Below, piece after piece: positions 41,600 to 52,243 of a DNA stretch of 64,000 bases (position 1 is the stretch's first letter; each line of letters begins with the position of its first letter). Location of the stretch: the NCBI GenBank assembly GCA_016711485.1, contig JADJSX010000009.1:256536-320535 (forward strand), written 5' to 3'. Made by a program: the position numbers and the translations under genes. Source of the stretch: Leptospiraceae bacterium (GTDB lineage Bacteria > Spirochaetota > Leptospiria > Leptospirales > Leptospiraceae). The notes under the pieces are model-generated. The model was not told where the DNA came from. It saw only the letters and a list, made by a program, of their open reading frames with translations, and made no database searches.

Positions 41600-42376
41600 T
41601 TATGGTAAACCACCCAAAGTCTTTTTATTGTCGGAAATATCATCAAAATTCATAATGTGGATAAAACTAGAACCATTCGCATCACTTTTTATCTTCTTCA
41701 TTGACTCGGTTAATTTATTTAATAAATCTTTATTCGTAGTAAATTTAGTAGATACCCCTATGGGTAAGTATATACTTTTAGTTGTGAAAACTGCGTTTAT
41801 GTTTTGAGAATCTGTCGGATCTATTTTTTTAAAAGATTCAATACTATTTTCAGCCACAAGGGCCGCATCAGCTTGTTTAAATTTTAAAGCCATCAGTGCA
41901 TCCATATCCTTGGGGACAGTCAATATTTTCCAATTTTTTTCTCCACCGGTAAGTTCTTTTGTAACATCCTTAGGTAATGCAGAGGCCACAACTTTTTTAT
42001 CCAGGTCGTCTATTGATTTAATTTCTGGATTCATAGTAATTATTTTTTTAAAATAAAAATGATTTTCCTTAGATAAAAAAATAAAGTAGGGTTTCAATAC
42101 TAGACTCGTTTTTTGTCTCGTATAATACAAAGATTGCACAATCATAAATTGCGGTTTTAAGCGCTCCATTTCAGTCAATAAAATTTGTTCACTTGCAATA
42201 ACCCAAAAATTAATTTCAGGAGAAATGGATTGAAAGTATTTATTTCCTTCTGATTGCAAACTTGTAATATTTCTCAAATTTCCATCTGGATCAAAATAAA
42301 TGATATTAAACTCTTCCGCATACATGGGAAAACTTAATACTAGAGTAAGGAAAATGATTTTCAAAAGCTTTTTCAA
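41600..42376 (-). CDS. PhnD-like periplasmic binding protein
   Basis: 258 residues with a signal peptide (LLKIIFLTLVLSFPMYA). The type 2 periplasmic-binding pattern of phosphate/phosphonate-binding proteins is visible: PEIKSIDDLDKKVVASALP, LMALKFKQADAALVAENSI, KSIYLPIGVSTKFTTNKDLL. Translationally coupled to the lipoprotein gene. Together they lie between the two SpoIIE modules and could supply their input. Ligand unknown. Confidence 0.75.
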   Translation of the reverse strand: MKKLLKIIFLTLVLSFPMYAEEFNIIYFDPDGNLRNITSLQSEGNKYFQSISPEINFWVIASEQILLTEMERLKPQFMIVQSLYYTRQKTSLVLKPYFIFLSKENHFYFKKIITMNPEIKSIDDLDKKVVASALPKDVTKELTGGEKNWKILTVPKDMDALMALKFKQADAALVAENSIESFKKIDPTDSQNINAVFTTKSIYLPIGVSTKFTTNKDLLNKLTESMKKIKSDANGSSFIHIMNFDDISDNKKTLGGLP

Positions 42377-42498
42377 TTTTTTTCTTTTCTTATGATTTTA
42401 TTATCAATAAAAATAAATTTAAAGGCTTAACGCAAGGAAAAAATCCTTGTCATTAAATATTGTATCATCATCCTAGAAAAAGTCCTAATAATACAAGT

Positions 42499-44202
42499 AT
42501 GAAACCAATCCCTTGGATATCTTCCCTTTTCAGAGAAAGCAAGAGCATAAAGAGCAAACTAACTCTAACTATTTCTTTTATCGTAATTTTACTGCTCACT
42601 ATATCCAGCGTTTTCTTTACAATCATGCTTCTTTCTCAACTCAAACGATCCCTTGTTAAGAGAGGGGTAATGATAACTAGAAGTATGGCATTAGTTTCTG
42701 AAAACTTAATTGCTAGTTTTAATTTTTCGGAAGTAGAGAGAGGAGCCGCCGAATTAGTCGAAAATGATATCGAAATAGTTTACGTAATCCTTGAAAGTGA
42801 AGATGGTACGGCCATCGTTAGCAGAGATAAATCCTCTAAAGAAAAAAATATCAATTCCATAAAAGATCGAGTCATCTCCGAATTATTCATAGAACAAGAC
42901 GGAAGTAACGCAAAAAACATGGAAATCAAAATGGTTGAGCACAATGGAATGGAGTGCATTGATGTAATGTCACATGTAAAAGCTGGAGATCAAATCATTG
43001 CAAAACTTAGAATTGGTCTTACTACAGAATACCTAAATTTATCTCTTTATAAAAGTGTATTTATATCAGTATTAATGATTGCAGCTTTTAGTTTATTGGG
43101 GGTATTCATAAGTATCCGCTTTTCTCTCCATTTTTCGACTCCTATTTTAAACTTAAAAAATGCGACAGAGGAAATGCAAAATAAAAACTTTGATTATAAA
43201 ATTGAAGTTCTATCAAACGATGAAATTGGTCTTTTGGCTAACGCATTTGATGAAATGAGAGTTAGCATTAAAACTTATAGTACATCTTTAACAGAGTTAA
43301 ACCAAAACCTCGAAAAAAAAGTAGAAGAACGGACAAGAGAACTACAAAATGTTTTACATGAGGTAAACGTATTACATGAACAGAAAAAAGGCGACTATTA
43401 TCTAACTGCTAATTTATTGCAACCACTCATAGGAAATTTCATTACAAATGAGAATGTAAATATTAGTTATTTCCTAAATCAAAAAATGAAATTCGAATTC
43501 AGAAAATCTTCATCCGAAATTGGGGGAGACTTTATATTATGCGATACGTTACGATTAGCAGATAAAGATTTTTTATTTTTTTGTAATGCAGACGCCATGG
43601 GCAAATCAATGCAAGGAGCCGGCGGAGCTTTAATTTTTGGCTCTGTCATTCGTGCTATTTTAAACAGAACTCAATATTCAGGAAATCTATTACATGTAAA
43701 TAGACCAGAAGAATGGTTAGAAGATTGTTATGTTGAACTAGTAAAAGTTTTTTATTCTATGCAAGGAACAATGAGTGTTTCTTGTATTTTGGCATTGATG
43801 GATGACTTAACTGGCCGAATTTATTCATTAAATGCAGGCCATCCACCTATAGTTCTTTACCGCGACGAAAAAGCAAATTTTTTAGAGAAGGGAGAACCGA
43901 ATCAAAAAATAGGTGAAAGTTTTAATTATGAAAAAATTCATAATAATAATCTGAAGATTGAAAAGAATAAATTATTTAAAGGTGATATACTTATATTTGG
44001 CTCAGATGGTAAAGATGATATTTTAATCATAAACAGCGAAACCAAAATGAAGGAAATTAACTCCGATGATCACCTATTTCTAGAATGTATTGAAGAAACA
44101 AAAGGTGACATCCAAAAAGTATTAACAGCAATAGAAAAAAGAGGGTCCCTCATGGATGACTTTTCACTTCTCAGTATTGAATTAAAGAACATCCCAGAAT
44201 AA
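42499..44202 (+). CDS. HAMP SpoIIE-type serine phosphatase (module B)
   Basis: 567 residues from the ATG at 42499; a TTG at 42460 would add 13. TM1 at about 22-44, a small extracytoplasmic domain, TM2 about 185-207, HAMP (about 207-260; LKNATEEMQNKNFDYKIEVL), a coiled coil, and a PP2C/SpoIIE domain with EIGGDFILCD, CNADAMGKSMQGAGG and GSDGKDD. Clearly paralogous to the 35155 gene in the phosphatase part but with a different sensor. Converges on the HATPase-like gene at 44396. Confidence 0.88.
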   Translation: MKPIPWISSLFRESKSIKSKLTLTISFIVILLLTISSVFFTIMLLSQLKRSLVKRGVMITRSMALVSENLIASFNFSEVERGAAELVENDIEIVYVILESEDGTAIVSRDKSSKEKNINSIKDRVISELFIEQDGSNAKNMEIKMVEHNGMECIDVMSHVKAGDQIIAKLRIGLTTEYLNLSLYKSVFISVLMIAAFSLLGVFISIRFSLHFSTPILNLKNATEEMQNKNFDYKIEVLSNDEIGLLANAFDEMRVSIKTYSTSLTELNQNLEKKVEERTRELQNVLHEVNVLHEQKKGDYYLTANLLQPLIGNFITNENVNISYFLNQKMKFEFRKSSSEIGGDFILCDTLRLADKDFLFFCNADAMGKSMQGAGGALIFGSVIRAILNRTQYSGNLLHVNRPEEWLEDCYVELVKVFYSMQGTMSVSCILALMDDLTGRIYSLNAGHPPIVLYRDEKANFLEKGEPNQKIGESFNYEKIHNNNLKIEKNKLFKGDILIFGSDGKDDILIINSETKMKEINSDDHLFLECIEETKGDIQKVLTAIEKRGSLMDDFSLLSIELKNIPE

Positions 44203-44216
44203 TCTGAGGCTTGTGG

Positions 44217-44367
44217 GGCTGTGTAAAACCATTGCCATGCTTCAGATCAGGCTCAGCATAAACGCTGGCACCGAGACGCAGAGAAATGCGGTTTCGTGGC
44301 ATTTAACTCAATATCATTTCCTAAGGGTTATGACATAATGCTTAAAAATTTTAGCTTTTACACAGTC
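44217..44367. mobile_element. 151-bp MITE-like element between convergent genes
   Basis: The ends are GGCTGTGTAAAACC (44217-44230) and GCTTTTACACAGTC (44354-44367), inverted with two mismatches. The GGCTGTGTAAAA end type is typical of IS1182-like elements. No ORF inside. No clear target duplication was seen. Confidence 0.5.
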
Positions 44368-44395
44368 ACATTAATTTAAATAAACGTTAGTAATC

Positions 44396-45175
44396 TTATT
44401 CTGGAGTAATTTTATCAAAATGTTTATAATTATAAGTGAAGGATTTTCTAAACTCATCCGGAGTGATTCCTTTTTCTCGTAATTCTCTTTGGAACATTTC
44501 TCGTTTAGAAATATAACCATCGTGTAGCGGTATTTCAATCTTAGCCACTGTTTCATTGTATTTTTCACTCGAATAAAGGCTAAAACTATGTTTATTAATA
44601 CCCGACTGATCAAGTAAAATACCAACCATAGTAATTCCCATTCCTGCCCCTTCTGTGCTATCACCATATTCCATAAAAAAATCAATCAAACTAGAAAAAC
44701 TAGTCGCTTTTTGAAATTTATCACGGATACGAGATTCCTCAATTGGAAGTAAGGGAAAGTTATTTTTTACTTTGATGTTTAATACGTCTTTCGTAAAATA
44801 AAATGTTGCGGTTACAGGCAAATCATACTTTTTAAATAGTGGTCGATAAGTACTAATTTTATCTTCAGTTAAATGACCTTTAAAATCGTTGATACCTTTT
44901 TCGTAATCTTCAGGATTATTAATATCTAAACCTAATTCCTTAAACAGAACTCTTTTTAAATTTGCCTTGGTAGCGTTGATAACCAATTCCTTTGCAGAAG
45001 AATAGGAAATTTCCATCAAATCAATTCTATTGAATTTTTCTAAGATCGTAGAAGAAATTATTTTTAGAATATTTTCTCCGTAATCACTTAAAAGGTATGT
45101 TTTCATACTTAATATATTATTATTGTTAACTGCTTCTTGAACGATTTCTTTGATTTCTGTTTCTGTTTTTTTCAA
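44396..45175 (-). CDS. HATPase-like regulator (anti-sigma-like, module B)
   Basis: 259 residues. It has the N-box-like helix (YSSAKELVINATKANLKRVLF) and a glycine motif (TEGAGMGITMVGILLDQSG) that fit a GHKL ATPase of the anti-sigma/serine-kinase type. This is the usual opponent of SpoIIE phosphatases. Its N-terminal part is shared with the protein at 37463-40306. Convergent with the phosphatase gene at 42499. Confidence 0.7.
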   Translation of the reverse strand: MKKTETEIKEIVQEAVNNNNILSMKTYLLSDYGENILKIISSTILEKFNRIDLMEISYSSAKELVINATKANLKRVLFKELGLDINNPEDYEKGINDFKGHLTEDKISTYRPLFKKYDLPVTATFYFTKDVLNIKVKNNFPLLPIEESRIRDKFQKATSFSSLIDFFMEYGDSTEGAGMGITMVGILLDQSGINKHSFSLYSSEKYNETVAKIEIPLHDGYISKREMFQRELREKGITPDEFRKSFTYNYKHFDKITPE

Positions 45176-45723
45176 AGCAAAATACCAGCTTGTATAGATT
45201 TTTGAATAGATGCAGAGATAATATTTAGGTCTTTTTTGGAGTCAAGTAATTATTTTATTCATAAATCAAACGAACAAAACAGTAATTTTTGAATTTTTAA
45301 AGGAGGGTTTCTCCCTTGTTTGGGAATTTATAATTTACAAATTTTCGAAGCCATATCGAATACTGAATCCCTAAAGCCAATTTCCCTATCGAAAAATATG
45401 GTCAGAATAGAGAAATCTACCAATATTAATTCCCTAATTGATGAGACAGATAAAATAAAAGTCCTAATCTGAAATAATAATTACAAATTTTCAATTCTAG
45501 GTATACGTTCGGTAAAACCATATCCTTCCCCACAAATATACCAATTGCCAGAAGTAAATACCCATTCGTTTTGGAAAGAGCCTTGCTATCGCTATTTTTG
45601 CCAATCGGGAATACCGATCATTTTTAAAATGAAAACACTTTGTCTCAAAACGCCTAGTGCGAATGGTAAAGTCGCATTAGTTTCATAACGTTTTCACTTC
45701 TGAAGGTTCAAGATATTCGTCCA
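45176..45723. other. Intergenic region, nothing recognised
   Basis: About 550 bp, A/T-rich, without a credible ORF on either strand. No hairpin or repeat of the families described elsewhere was found. Confidence 0.5.
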
Positions 45724-48700
45724 TTATACCGGTCTTTTAATTAATTCCATGAAAAAATGTTGAATTTTTTTCATGTAAACTTTGTACCAAGGATCCTTTA
45801 CTTGTTCAGGAGGTAATTGACTGAGTATCTTTTGTGTTTCTGTGTCTGTCATTCTAGAATGAGAAACTTTATCAACTAACTGAAATATTTCTGGATGTTC
45901 CTTTAGTAATGGTTCAAAATCCTCGCGGGTAATTTCAATTAACCTAGTTGCCGTTAGTGCAATAATATCCGCCGTTCGAATAGCACCTGTAAGAAGTGCC
46001 ATTTCTCCAAAAAAGTTGCCTGCTCCGAGTGAGGCAACTTCTAATACTTTGCCATTTTCTAATTTTGCTTGAACACTCACAACACCTTCGGCAATAATAA
46101 ACATAGATTGGTTTGTATCACCTGTATGTACAACCGCTTCTCCAGGTTTAAAGTAGTGAGAAGTAGAATGGGCGCTGAGGTATTTTTTTTTCTTTCTCCG
46201 TAAATGTAGAAAATATATCTAGTTCTTTTAATACAGTGAGCGGTGACTGTGCCTTTTCCCCTCTTGGTTTTACACCTCTGAACATATGGATTTCATGGCG
46301 TTGCGTCGCAGGATGGATTCCCGCACGATAAAGATGTGTCCAAATACTTGTAAACACTGCTTTTCGAACGGCATTTTTTCTGCCATAGTCTTTCCAACAA
46401 TAACCTATAATGTAATCCGCTGACCATTCCGTAAATTCGTTTAACCTTGTGTAAGGCGCTGGAGTTTTTAAAACTCCTTCTGCAGACAATAGTGCATCGA
46501 GTAAGATTTTCTGAACACGTTTCGTATTTTCATTTGGATCAATATGAATCGTAAACCAAAACTCGGTGATGTCTTCTTTGGATCCGAAATTTTGTATGGG
46601 TGACTCTGATGCTTTACTATTTGGAATACTTAATATGATCATATTTCGAGTTTGGATACGAGTTGTTCTCCAAGTAATATCGATTACCTTACCTTCGTCT
46701 AGAGTTCCAATTTTTACCCAATCCCCTACTTTAAATGGACGCTCTAAGTTAATGGCGATTCCCGAAAATACGTTAGATATATTAACTTGAATTGCAAGAC
46801 CAATAATCATTGCAACAACCCCAGATGTCGCCAAAAGAGAAGTAATCTTTTGATCAAAAACAAATGCTACAATTCCAAAGAATGTAAGTATATAAATAAA
46901 AACGCCCAAAAACAATCGGACGACAGTTGGAATTTTATTTCCAGTTTTTATCTCGAGAGGATCCCAGATGAATCGTTCAATGGCTTGATTAAAGCGCATA
47001 GCTGGTATTACCCACCAAAGTAAATCAAAAGAAAGTGTGACCATTTTTATAGAATACGTATTCAAATCATCTAAAAGATAATCTACCGATTCAATCTCAC
47101 ATGCAATCAAAAATAGGAAAATAAATAAGGTTGTTGCGACCCAACTTAGATTTGAATACTTTTGAAACATTTTGAGTCTTCCGGTAACTCCAATACCTAC
47201 GATCACTAACACACTGAACCAAAGATAAAACCCAGCGTGACTACCCGGTATTAACCCACGTATAGTAAATTCATTTTTACGAATTCTAACACCGAGATTA
47301 AAACGCGAATACTCTGCCTTTGCGTCTCTGGAATTTAAATATTTAGGTGCACCTAATGAAGCTCGGGAAAGTGTATCTTGAAACGACCAAAAATTTGCAA
47401 TAGACCAACCGGTAACAGGGCTCAAAATATTTTGGTATTTTCGTTTATTCATCTCTACTTTTTTAGCATTCATACCCATTCCAATCACGTCAATTACATA
47501 GATCAGATTGTTTCGAGTTAAGTATTTATGTTTAAAGTTTACGCCTAACGCATGATAACCTAACTCATACCGAACAGGAAGAGTATCTGCTTTAAAGTTT
47601 CCTTTTACATGATAAACACGATAACTCATTTGTTCATTTATATCTTGGTCAATTGGTTCACCTAAAGTAATAGGTTCCATATTATTTAAAAATTCTATTT
47701 CTTCTGGTTTGATATCACCCTTAAATCGAAACCAAATATAAAAATCTAAAGCATACGTGAGAGTCGATGTATCTAACTTAGTAATTTCATTAAGCTCTAT
47801 ACCAGTATAAACCACGTTTGTTCTGTAGAGGTAATTATTATCAATTTTAATAATTTTTTCTTCTTTAAGAGAATTTTCTATGTTTGTAATTTCTTTTAAA
47901 TTTTTAACAGCTTGTAATTGAATCAAAGAGGAGATAACATCATTATTCTTATACGAACCAATTGAAATAGGTTTTGGCGAATCTCTATTTTCATCATAAA
48001 AATTATATCCGGTAACACCTTCAACTGCTTCATCAATATTTGTCATATGACTGAGGTGTTCTTTGATTTTAGCGCGATCTTCTTTTAAATTTTCCTTACC
48101 ACCTTTTATATCTGTTTTATGGATAACATCCATAAGTACTAGGATGGAATCATGAGCATAAGCCGCTCTCCAGTCTGGCTCCATTTTAAAAATAGATTTG
48201 TATTTATCCTTAAAATTTTGTGCTTTTTCATTTGCATTGTCAAAAATTAGGGGGCTAGTTACCATTAGCTCATTTGAATAATAACCGGGAGTTTGAATTT
48301 CCTTTTTGAGTTTGGAAAAAGATTCTTTAAAAATATTGGAAGCAAAAGAATCTGGAGCAAGAATTTGATTTGTAAGACCTGCATCTTTGAATTTTTCAAT
48401 AAATCTCGCTCCGTCCTTTGGAGAAGTAGCTAGGAAGATTAATCCTTGGTAACCGTTTGACTTTAAATTTTCTACAACCGCAATAATTTCTTTTTCTGGA
48501 TCCTCCCCGTTGTTAGTTTTAATTTTCCATTTGTATTTCGGAAAAGTATTTTGGGCAACTAAAGTTTCTTCAAATACCTTTGCTAAATTGGAACCATAGT
48601 CTTTATCATCATGCAAAATGGCGTATGTCGGCTCTTTTAAAACCTTTTTAGTGTAATTCGCTAAAAATCTACCTTGCGCATTGTCATTGAATATATTTCG

Positions 48701-49156
48701 AAAATACCATTCATTGTCTAAAGTAACTTTTGGATTGGTTGACGCGGGAGAAATGGCCGGAATTCCATTCTCTTTGTAAAGTGGTCCGGCGGCAATGGAA
48801 CAAGAACTGCTATTGTGCCCAATGACTGCTATGGCTGTATTTTTTTTTACAATCTCTTCTGCCCTAAGCTTAGCTTTATCTTTATCGTTTTCATCATCGT
48901 AGACATCAATAATAACTTTCCTTCCGTCAACTCCCCCCTTTTCATTGATTGAATCTACATAAAGTTTAACGCCTTCCAAATAGGATTTTCCATTGGCAGA
49001 ATCCTTACCTGACATAGGACCAACTAAAGCAATATGAATATCCGTATCCGGTTTCACGAGTAAATAAATCCCCCAAATAAGTGGGATCGCTATTAGTATG
49101 GAAATAATTTGTTTTCTAAATTTGTATAGCATAGGGTATAACCTTAACCATATCAA
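45724..49156 (-). pseudogene. Periplasmic-binding-protein/MscS/cyclic-nucleotide-binding channel, one frameshift
   Basis: Restored length is 1143 residues. TM at about 16-34; a branched-chain amino acid receptor-type ligand-binding domain (about 38-400; ALVGPMSGKDSANGKSYLEG, IGHNSSSCSIAAGPLYKENG); a beta domain (about 440-620; LTYALDFYIWFRFKGD, LTRNNLIYVIDVIGMGM) that weakly resembles a ligand-gated-channel extracellular domain; several TM helices; an MscS pore and beta domain (SLLATSGVVAMIIGLAIQVN, ERPFKVGDWVKIG); and a C-terminal cyclic-nucleotide-binding domain (GNFFGEMALLTGAIRTADI). An A9 run (46183-46191) is one base too long and separates the channel (stop at 46148) from most of the CNB domain; with A8 the ORF is exactly 1144 codons. 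Divergent from a class III cyclase, so cAMP gating is a natural inference. Confidence 0.85.
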
Positions 49157-49323
49157 AAAATTTCCCTACTATAACAAGTGCAAAAAATTATTTTTCTTAT
49201 GAAAGAAGTTGAATATATTTAACCCTTCCAATATAGTGCTATGGGATTAAATTCTACCCAATTAATCAATTTCTTACGAAGTATATAATAGTTTCCCCTA
49301 ATCAGGAAGGAGTTTTATTTTTC

Positions 49324-51492
49324 ATGACAGACAGTAGCGCAAATAAAAATACAGGTTTCCTTTCAAAGGCTATCAAAAAGTTTAACGAGTATAGTTTTGA
49401 AATTATATTCTTTAGCCTTACATTTCTAGTAATTTCAGTAATGGCAGTAACAGCCTTCACCTATTACAAAAATTCTCGAGCAATACTGTCATTGACAGAA
49501 GATTTAATTGATCAAATCAACAACCGTGTAATTCAGAAAACGACAAGTTATCTTTTCACCGCAGTCGATATGACAGAACTTTCGTCTAAAGTTGCTGGTG
49601 AAGGTGCAAAGTCTCTTTTAGAGAACCAAGGTCTAAATTCTCTTATGATCAATATTCTAATTCTGCATCCGCAGTTAACAATGTTTAACATTGGTAACGA
49701 ACAAGGAGATTTCCTTCAGCAAAAGCGAATGAGTGATGGAACTATCGCTACGAAGACTATCAATCGTTCCCAAAAAGAACCAGTTGTAAAATGGAAATAC
49801 CGAAATGACCTAGGACAAATTATTAAAGAAGAAACCGTCAAAGAAACTTACGATCCAAGAGAGAGACCTTGGTACAAGGGAGCAAAAGAAAAAAATAGCT
49901 TATTTTGGAGTGATGTATATATTTTTAGCACTGGGAAAATTCCTGGAATCACAGCCTCTGCACCTGTTCGTGGAAATAAAGGTGAGTTAATGGGGATTTT
50001 CGGTTTAGACATTCCATTAATCGAAATTTCTAACTTCTTAGAAGATTTACGAAAAGAAATCCAAGATAAAAAATTCGGAAAAACCGCCATTGCCTTTATT
50101 GTAAATTCCAAAGGTGATCTTGTGGCTTATCCCGATATTTCCCAACCGATGATAAAAGAAGGAGAAGATAAATTTCGATCTAGAAAAGTTTCGGAATTAG
50201 AAGAAAATCTGCCAATAGTAAAAGAATCTTATAAACATTTTTCTGAAACGAGAGAATCTAAATTTACTATTGAAGTAGAAAATAAAAGATATATCGCTTC
50301 CTACAAAAAATTTCCAAATACTTTTGAGAAAGATTGGACCATTGGCCTTGTTGTTCCAGAAGACGACTACATCGGTGCCATTAAAGAAACAAATAAACTT
50401 ATGCTAACTATCTCCATTGTGATTTTAGGAATCGCAATGGGACTTGCTCTTATCCTCAATCGAATCAAAAAAGCATTAAATGCTAGAAATCAATTCATTA
50501 AAAATACATTCGGTCGGTATTTGTCAGATGACGTAGTAACAAGTATCTTAGAATCACCAAAAGGAACTTCTTTAGGTGGTGAAAAACGAGAGGTTACTAT
50601 CATGATGACCGACTTACGCGGATTTACCTCTATTAGTGAAAGGCTTTCTGCTGAAAAATGCGTTAACATGATTAATAATTACCTAGACGTAATGACAGAT
50701 GTAATTTTGAAACACCAAGGAACGATAGACGAATTCATAGGAGATGCAATCCTTGTTATCTTCGGAGCACCAATTCTAAGAGAAGACGATGCCGCTCGAG
50801 CCGTAGCTTGTGCGTTGGAAATGCAACTTGCGATGAAAACCGTAAACGAAAAAAACAGACAAGATGATCTCCCAGAAGTAGTTATGGGAATTGGTCTTAA
50901 TACAGGAGAAATCGTAGTTGGAAATATTGGTTCTCACAAAAGAACAAAATACGGTGTTGTAGGAAGTAACGTAAATCTAACTTCCAGAATTGAATCCTAC
51001 ACTGTCGGGGGACAAACATTAGTATCCGCTCGAACTTTAGAAGCCTGCGGTGGAATCGTAAGAGTAGACGACCAATTTGAAGTAATGCCAAAAGGAGTTA
51101 AAAACCCAATTTCGATTTACGAAGTCGGCGGAATTGGTGGGGAATATAATATCTATTTACCTGAGAAAAAAGAAGTAATTCTCCACCCTATCAAAAAGAA
51201 AATTCAATTCCTATTCACCATCCTCGCCGGAAAACATGCAAGTACAGATGTCCACGTTGGATATATAACTAAGATGAACGGGAAAGAAGCCGAAATCGAA
51301 GCCCCTATTTCAGTCGAAAAACTAAACAACGTCAAAGTAGCATTAGCCGACGAAAACGGAAAAGAAATCGCAAACGATCTTTACGCAAAAGTCACTAGAA
51401 ATATTTCTGAATCACCTAAAGTAGTTTTTCGTGTGAATTTCACTTCCGTTCCGACTGAAGTGGAAAATGTATTTAAGGAAATACAGAAGTAA
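49324..51492 (+). CDS. Cache-domain class III adenylate/guanylate cyclase with C-terminal PilZ-like domain
   Basis: 722 residues. TM1 about 27-50; double Cache domain to about 340 (DPRERPWYKGAKEKNSLFWS, MGIFGLDIPLIEIS); TM2 about 352-375; class III cyclase about 415-590 with metal Asp in MMTDLRGFTSISERL, the second metal Asp in EFIGDAILVIFGAP, and GVVGSNVNLTSRIES. The substrate Lys/Asp pair is not certain by eye. The C-terminal about 100 residues are PilZ-like beta. A strong Shine-Dalgarno (GGAAGGAG) precedes the ATG. Divergent from the CNB-channel gene with a 167-bp shared upstream region. Confidence 0.92.
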   Translation: MTDSSANKNTGFLSKAIKKFNEYSFEIIFFSLTFLVISVMAVTAFTYYKNSRAILSLTEDLIDQINNRVIQKTTSYLFTAVDMTELSSKVAGEGAKSLLENQGLNSLMINILILHPQLTMFNIGNEQGDFLQQKRMSDGTIATKTINRSQKEPVVKWKYRNDLGQIIKEETVKETYDPRERPWYKGAKEKNSLFWSDVYIFSTGKIPGITASAPVRGNKGELMGIFGLDIPLIEISNFLEDLRKEIQDKKFGKTAIAFIVNSKGDLVAYPDISQPMIKEGEDKFRSRKVSELEENLPIVKESYKHFSETRESKFTIEVENKRYIASYKKFPNTFEKDWTIGLVVPEDDYIGAIKETNKLMLTISIVILGIAMGLALILNRIKKALNARNQFIKNTFGRYLSDDVVTSILESPKGTSLGGEKREVTIMMTDLRGFTSISERLSAEKCVNMINNYLDVMTDVILKHQGTIDEFIGDAILVIFGAPILREDDAARAVACALEMQLAMKTVNEKNRQDDLPEVVMGIGLNTGEIVVGNIGSHKRTKYGVVGSNVNLTSRIESYTVGGQTLVSARTLEACGGIVRVDDQFEVMPKGVKNPISIYEVGGIGGEYNIYLPEKKEVILHPIKKKIQFLFTILAGKHASTDVHVGYITKMNGKEAEIEAPISVEKLNNVKVALADENGKEIANDLYAKVTRNISESPKVVFRVNFTSVPTEVENVFKEIQK

Positions 51493-51599
51493 AATTGCGG
51501 GAAAAGAATTTCCTGATTTCATGATGTTTCGCGAAAGCGAGAAATAACTTTCTCGCTTTCCGATATACGACAAATTCCGTTCCAACTAAGTCACGTTCG

Positions 51600-51727
51600 A
51601 TACAAAATTTCTGTCATTCGACAGATACTTCAATCAGTGGTAGAACTTTTCACTATTAGTATTCACCGACAGAAGTGAGCCATCGAGTGAAATTTATTGC
51701 ATTCTTACAGCAATAAATTTTGTATCG
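51600..51727. mobile_element. 128-bp inverted-repeat element
   Basis: CGATACAAAATTT (51600-51612) is perfectly inverted at 51715-51727. Inside the right end is a second hairpin, AATTTATTGC/GCAATAAATT. No ORF. The CGATACA start is shared with the element at 18484, so both may be non-autonomous relatives. It fills most of the 51493-51857 intergenic stretch. Confidence 0.5.
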
Positions 51728-51857
51728 AGATGACCGAACCAAGATATTTTACAATAATATCCCCATTGACTTGAATGGTTGTACTAGCAAAAAAAATGTT
51801 TTTTCGTTTACTATATTTTATAGGTAATGTAAATTGAAAAACTCAGAGGGTAGAGCA

Positions 51858-52223
51858 ATGCAAGAAGAATATACACCAGAAAAAATCATAGAAATCATCA
51901 ACAGTGCAGCAGATGCCTCCTTAGAAGCCAGCCAAGCATCAAAATCGGAAGCCAAAAAAGCTAAAATTAGTTTTTCCGAAAAAGAAATTACTAAACTATT
52001 AGACAACACTTCCAATGAAATTGTAAGAAGAGAAGAAGTAGACTACCTTGCTACCCAAATCAAAAATCGATTTGCGAAAATAAAAGCAATCAGCAAGGAA
52101 AATTTTAATATGTTTGAAGTAGCTATGCAGTGCCACCGACTCGTGAACGATTACAGACAATTAGCCCGCGAAAAAGGTTGGAAAGAAATCGAAGCTATGT
52201 TCTCTCGTAAGGAAAACCTTTAA
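51858..52223 (+). CDS. Hypothetical soluble helical protein
   Basis: 121 residues from the ATG at 51858, chosen because AGAGGG lies upstream; a TTG at 51834 would add eight. Highly helical and charged (AADASLEASQASKSEAKKAK; MQCHRLVNDYRQLAREKGW). No recognised family. Confidence 0.6.
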   Translation: MQEEYTPEKIIEIINSAADASLEASQASKSEAKKAKISFSEKEITKLLDNTSNEIVRREEVDYLATQIKNRFAKIKAISKENFNMFEVAMQCHRLVNDYRQLAREKGWKEIEAMFSRKENL

Positions 52224-52243
52224 AATCAGGCAAATCGAATCTT

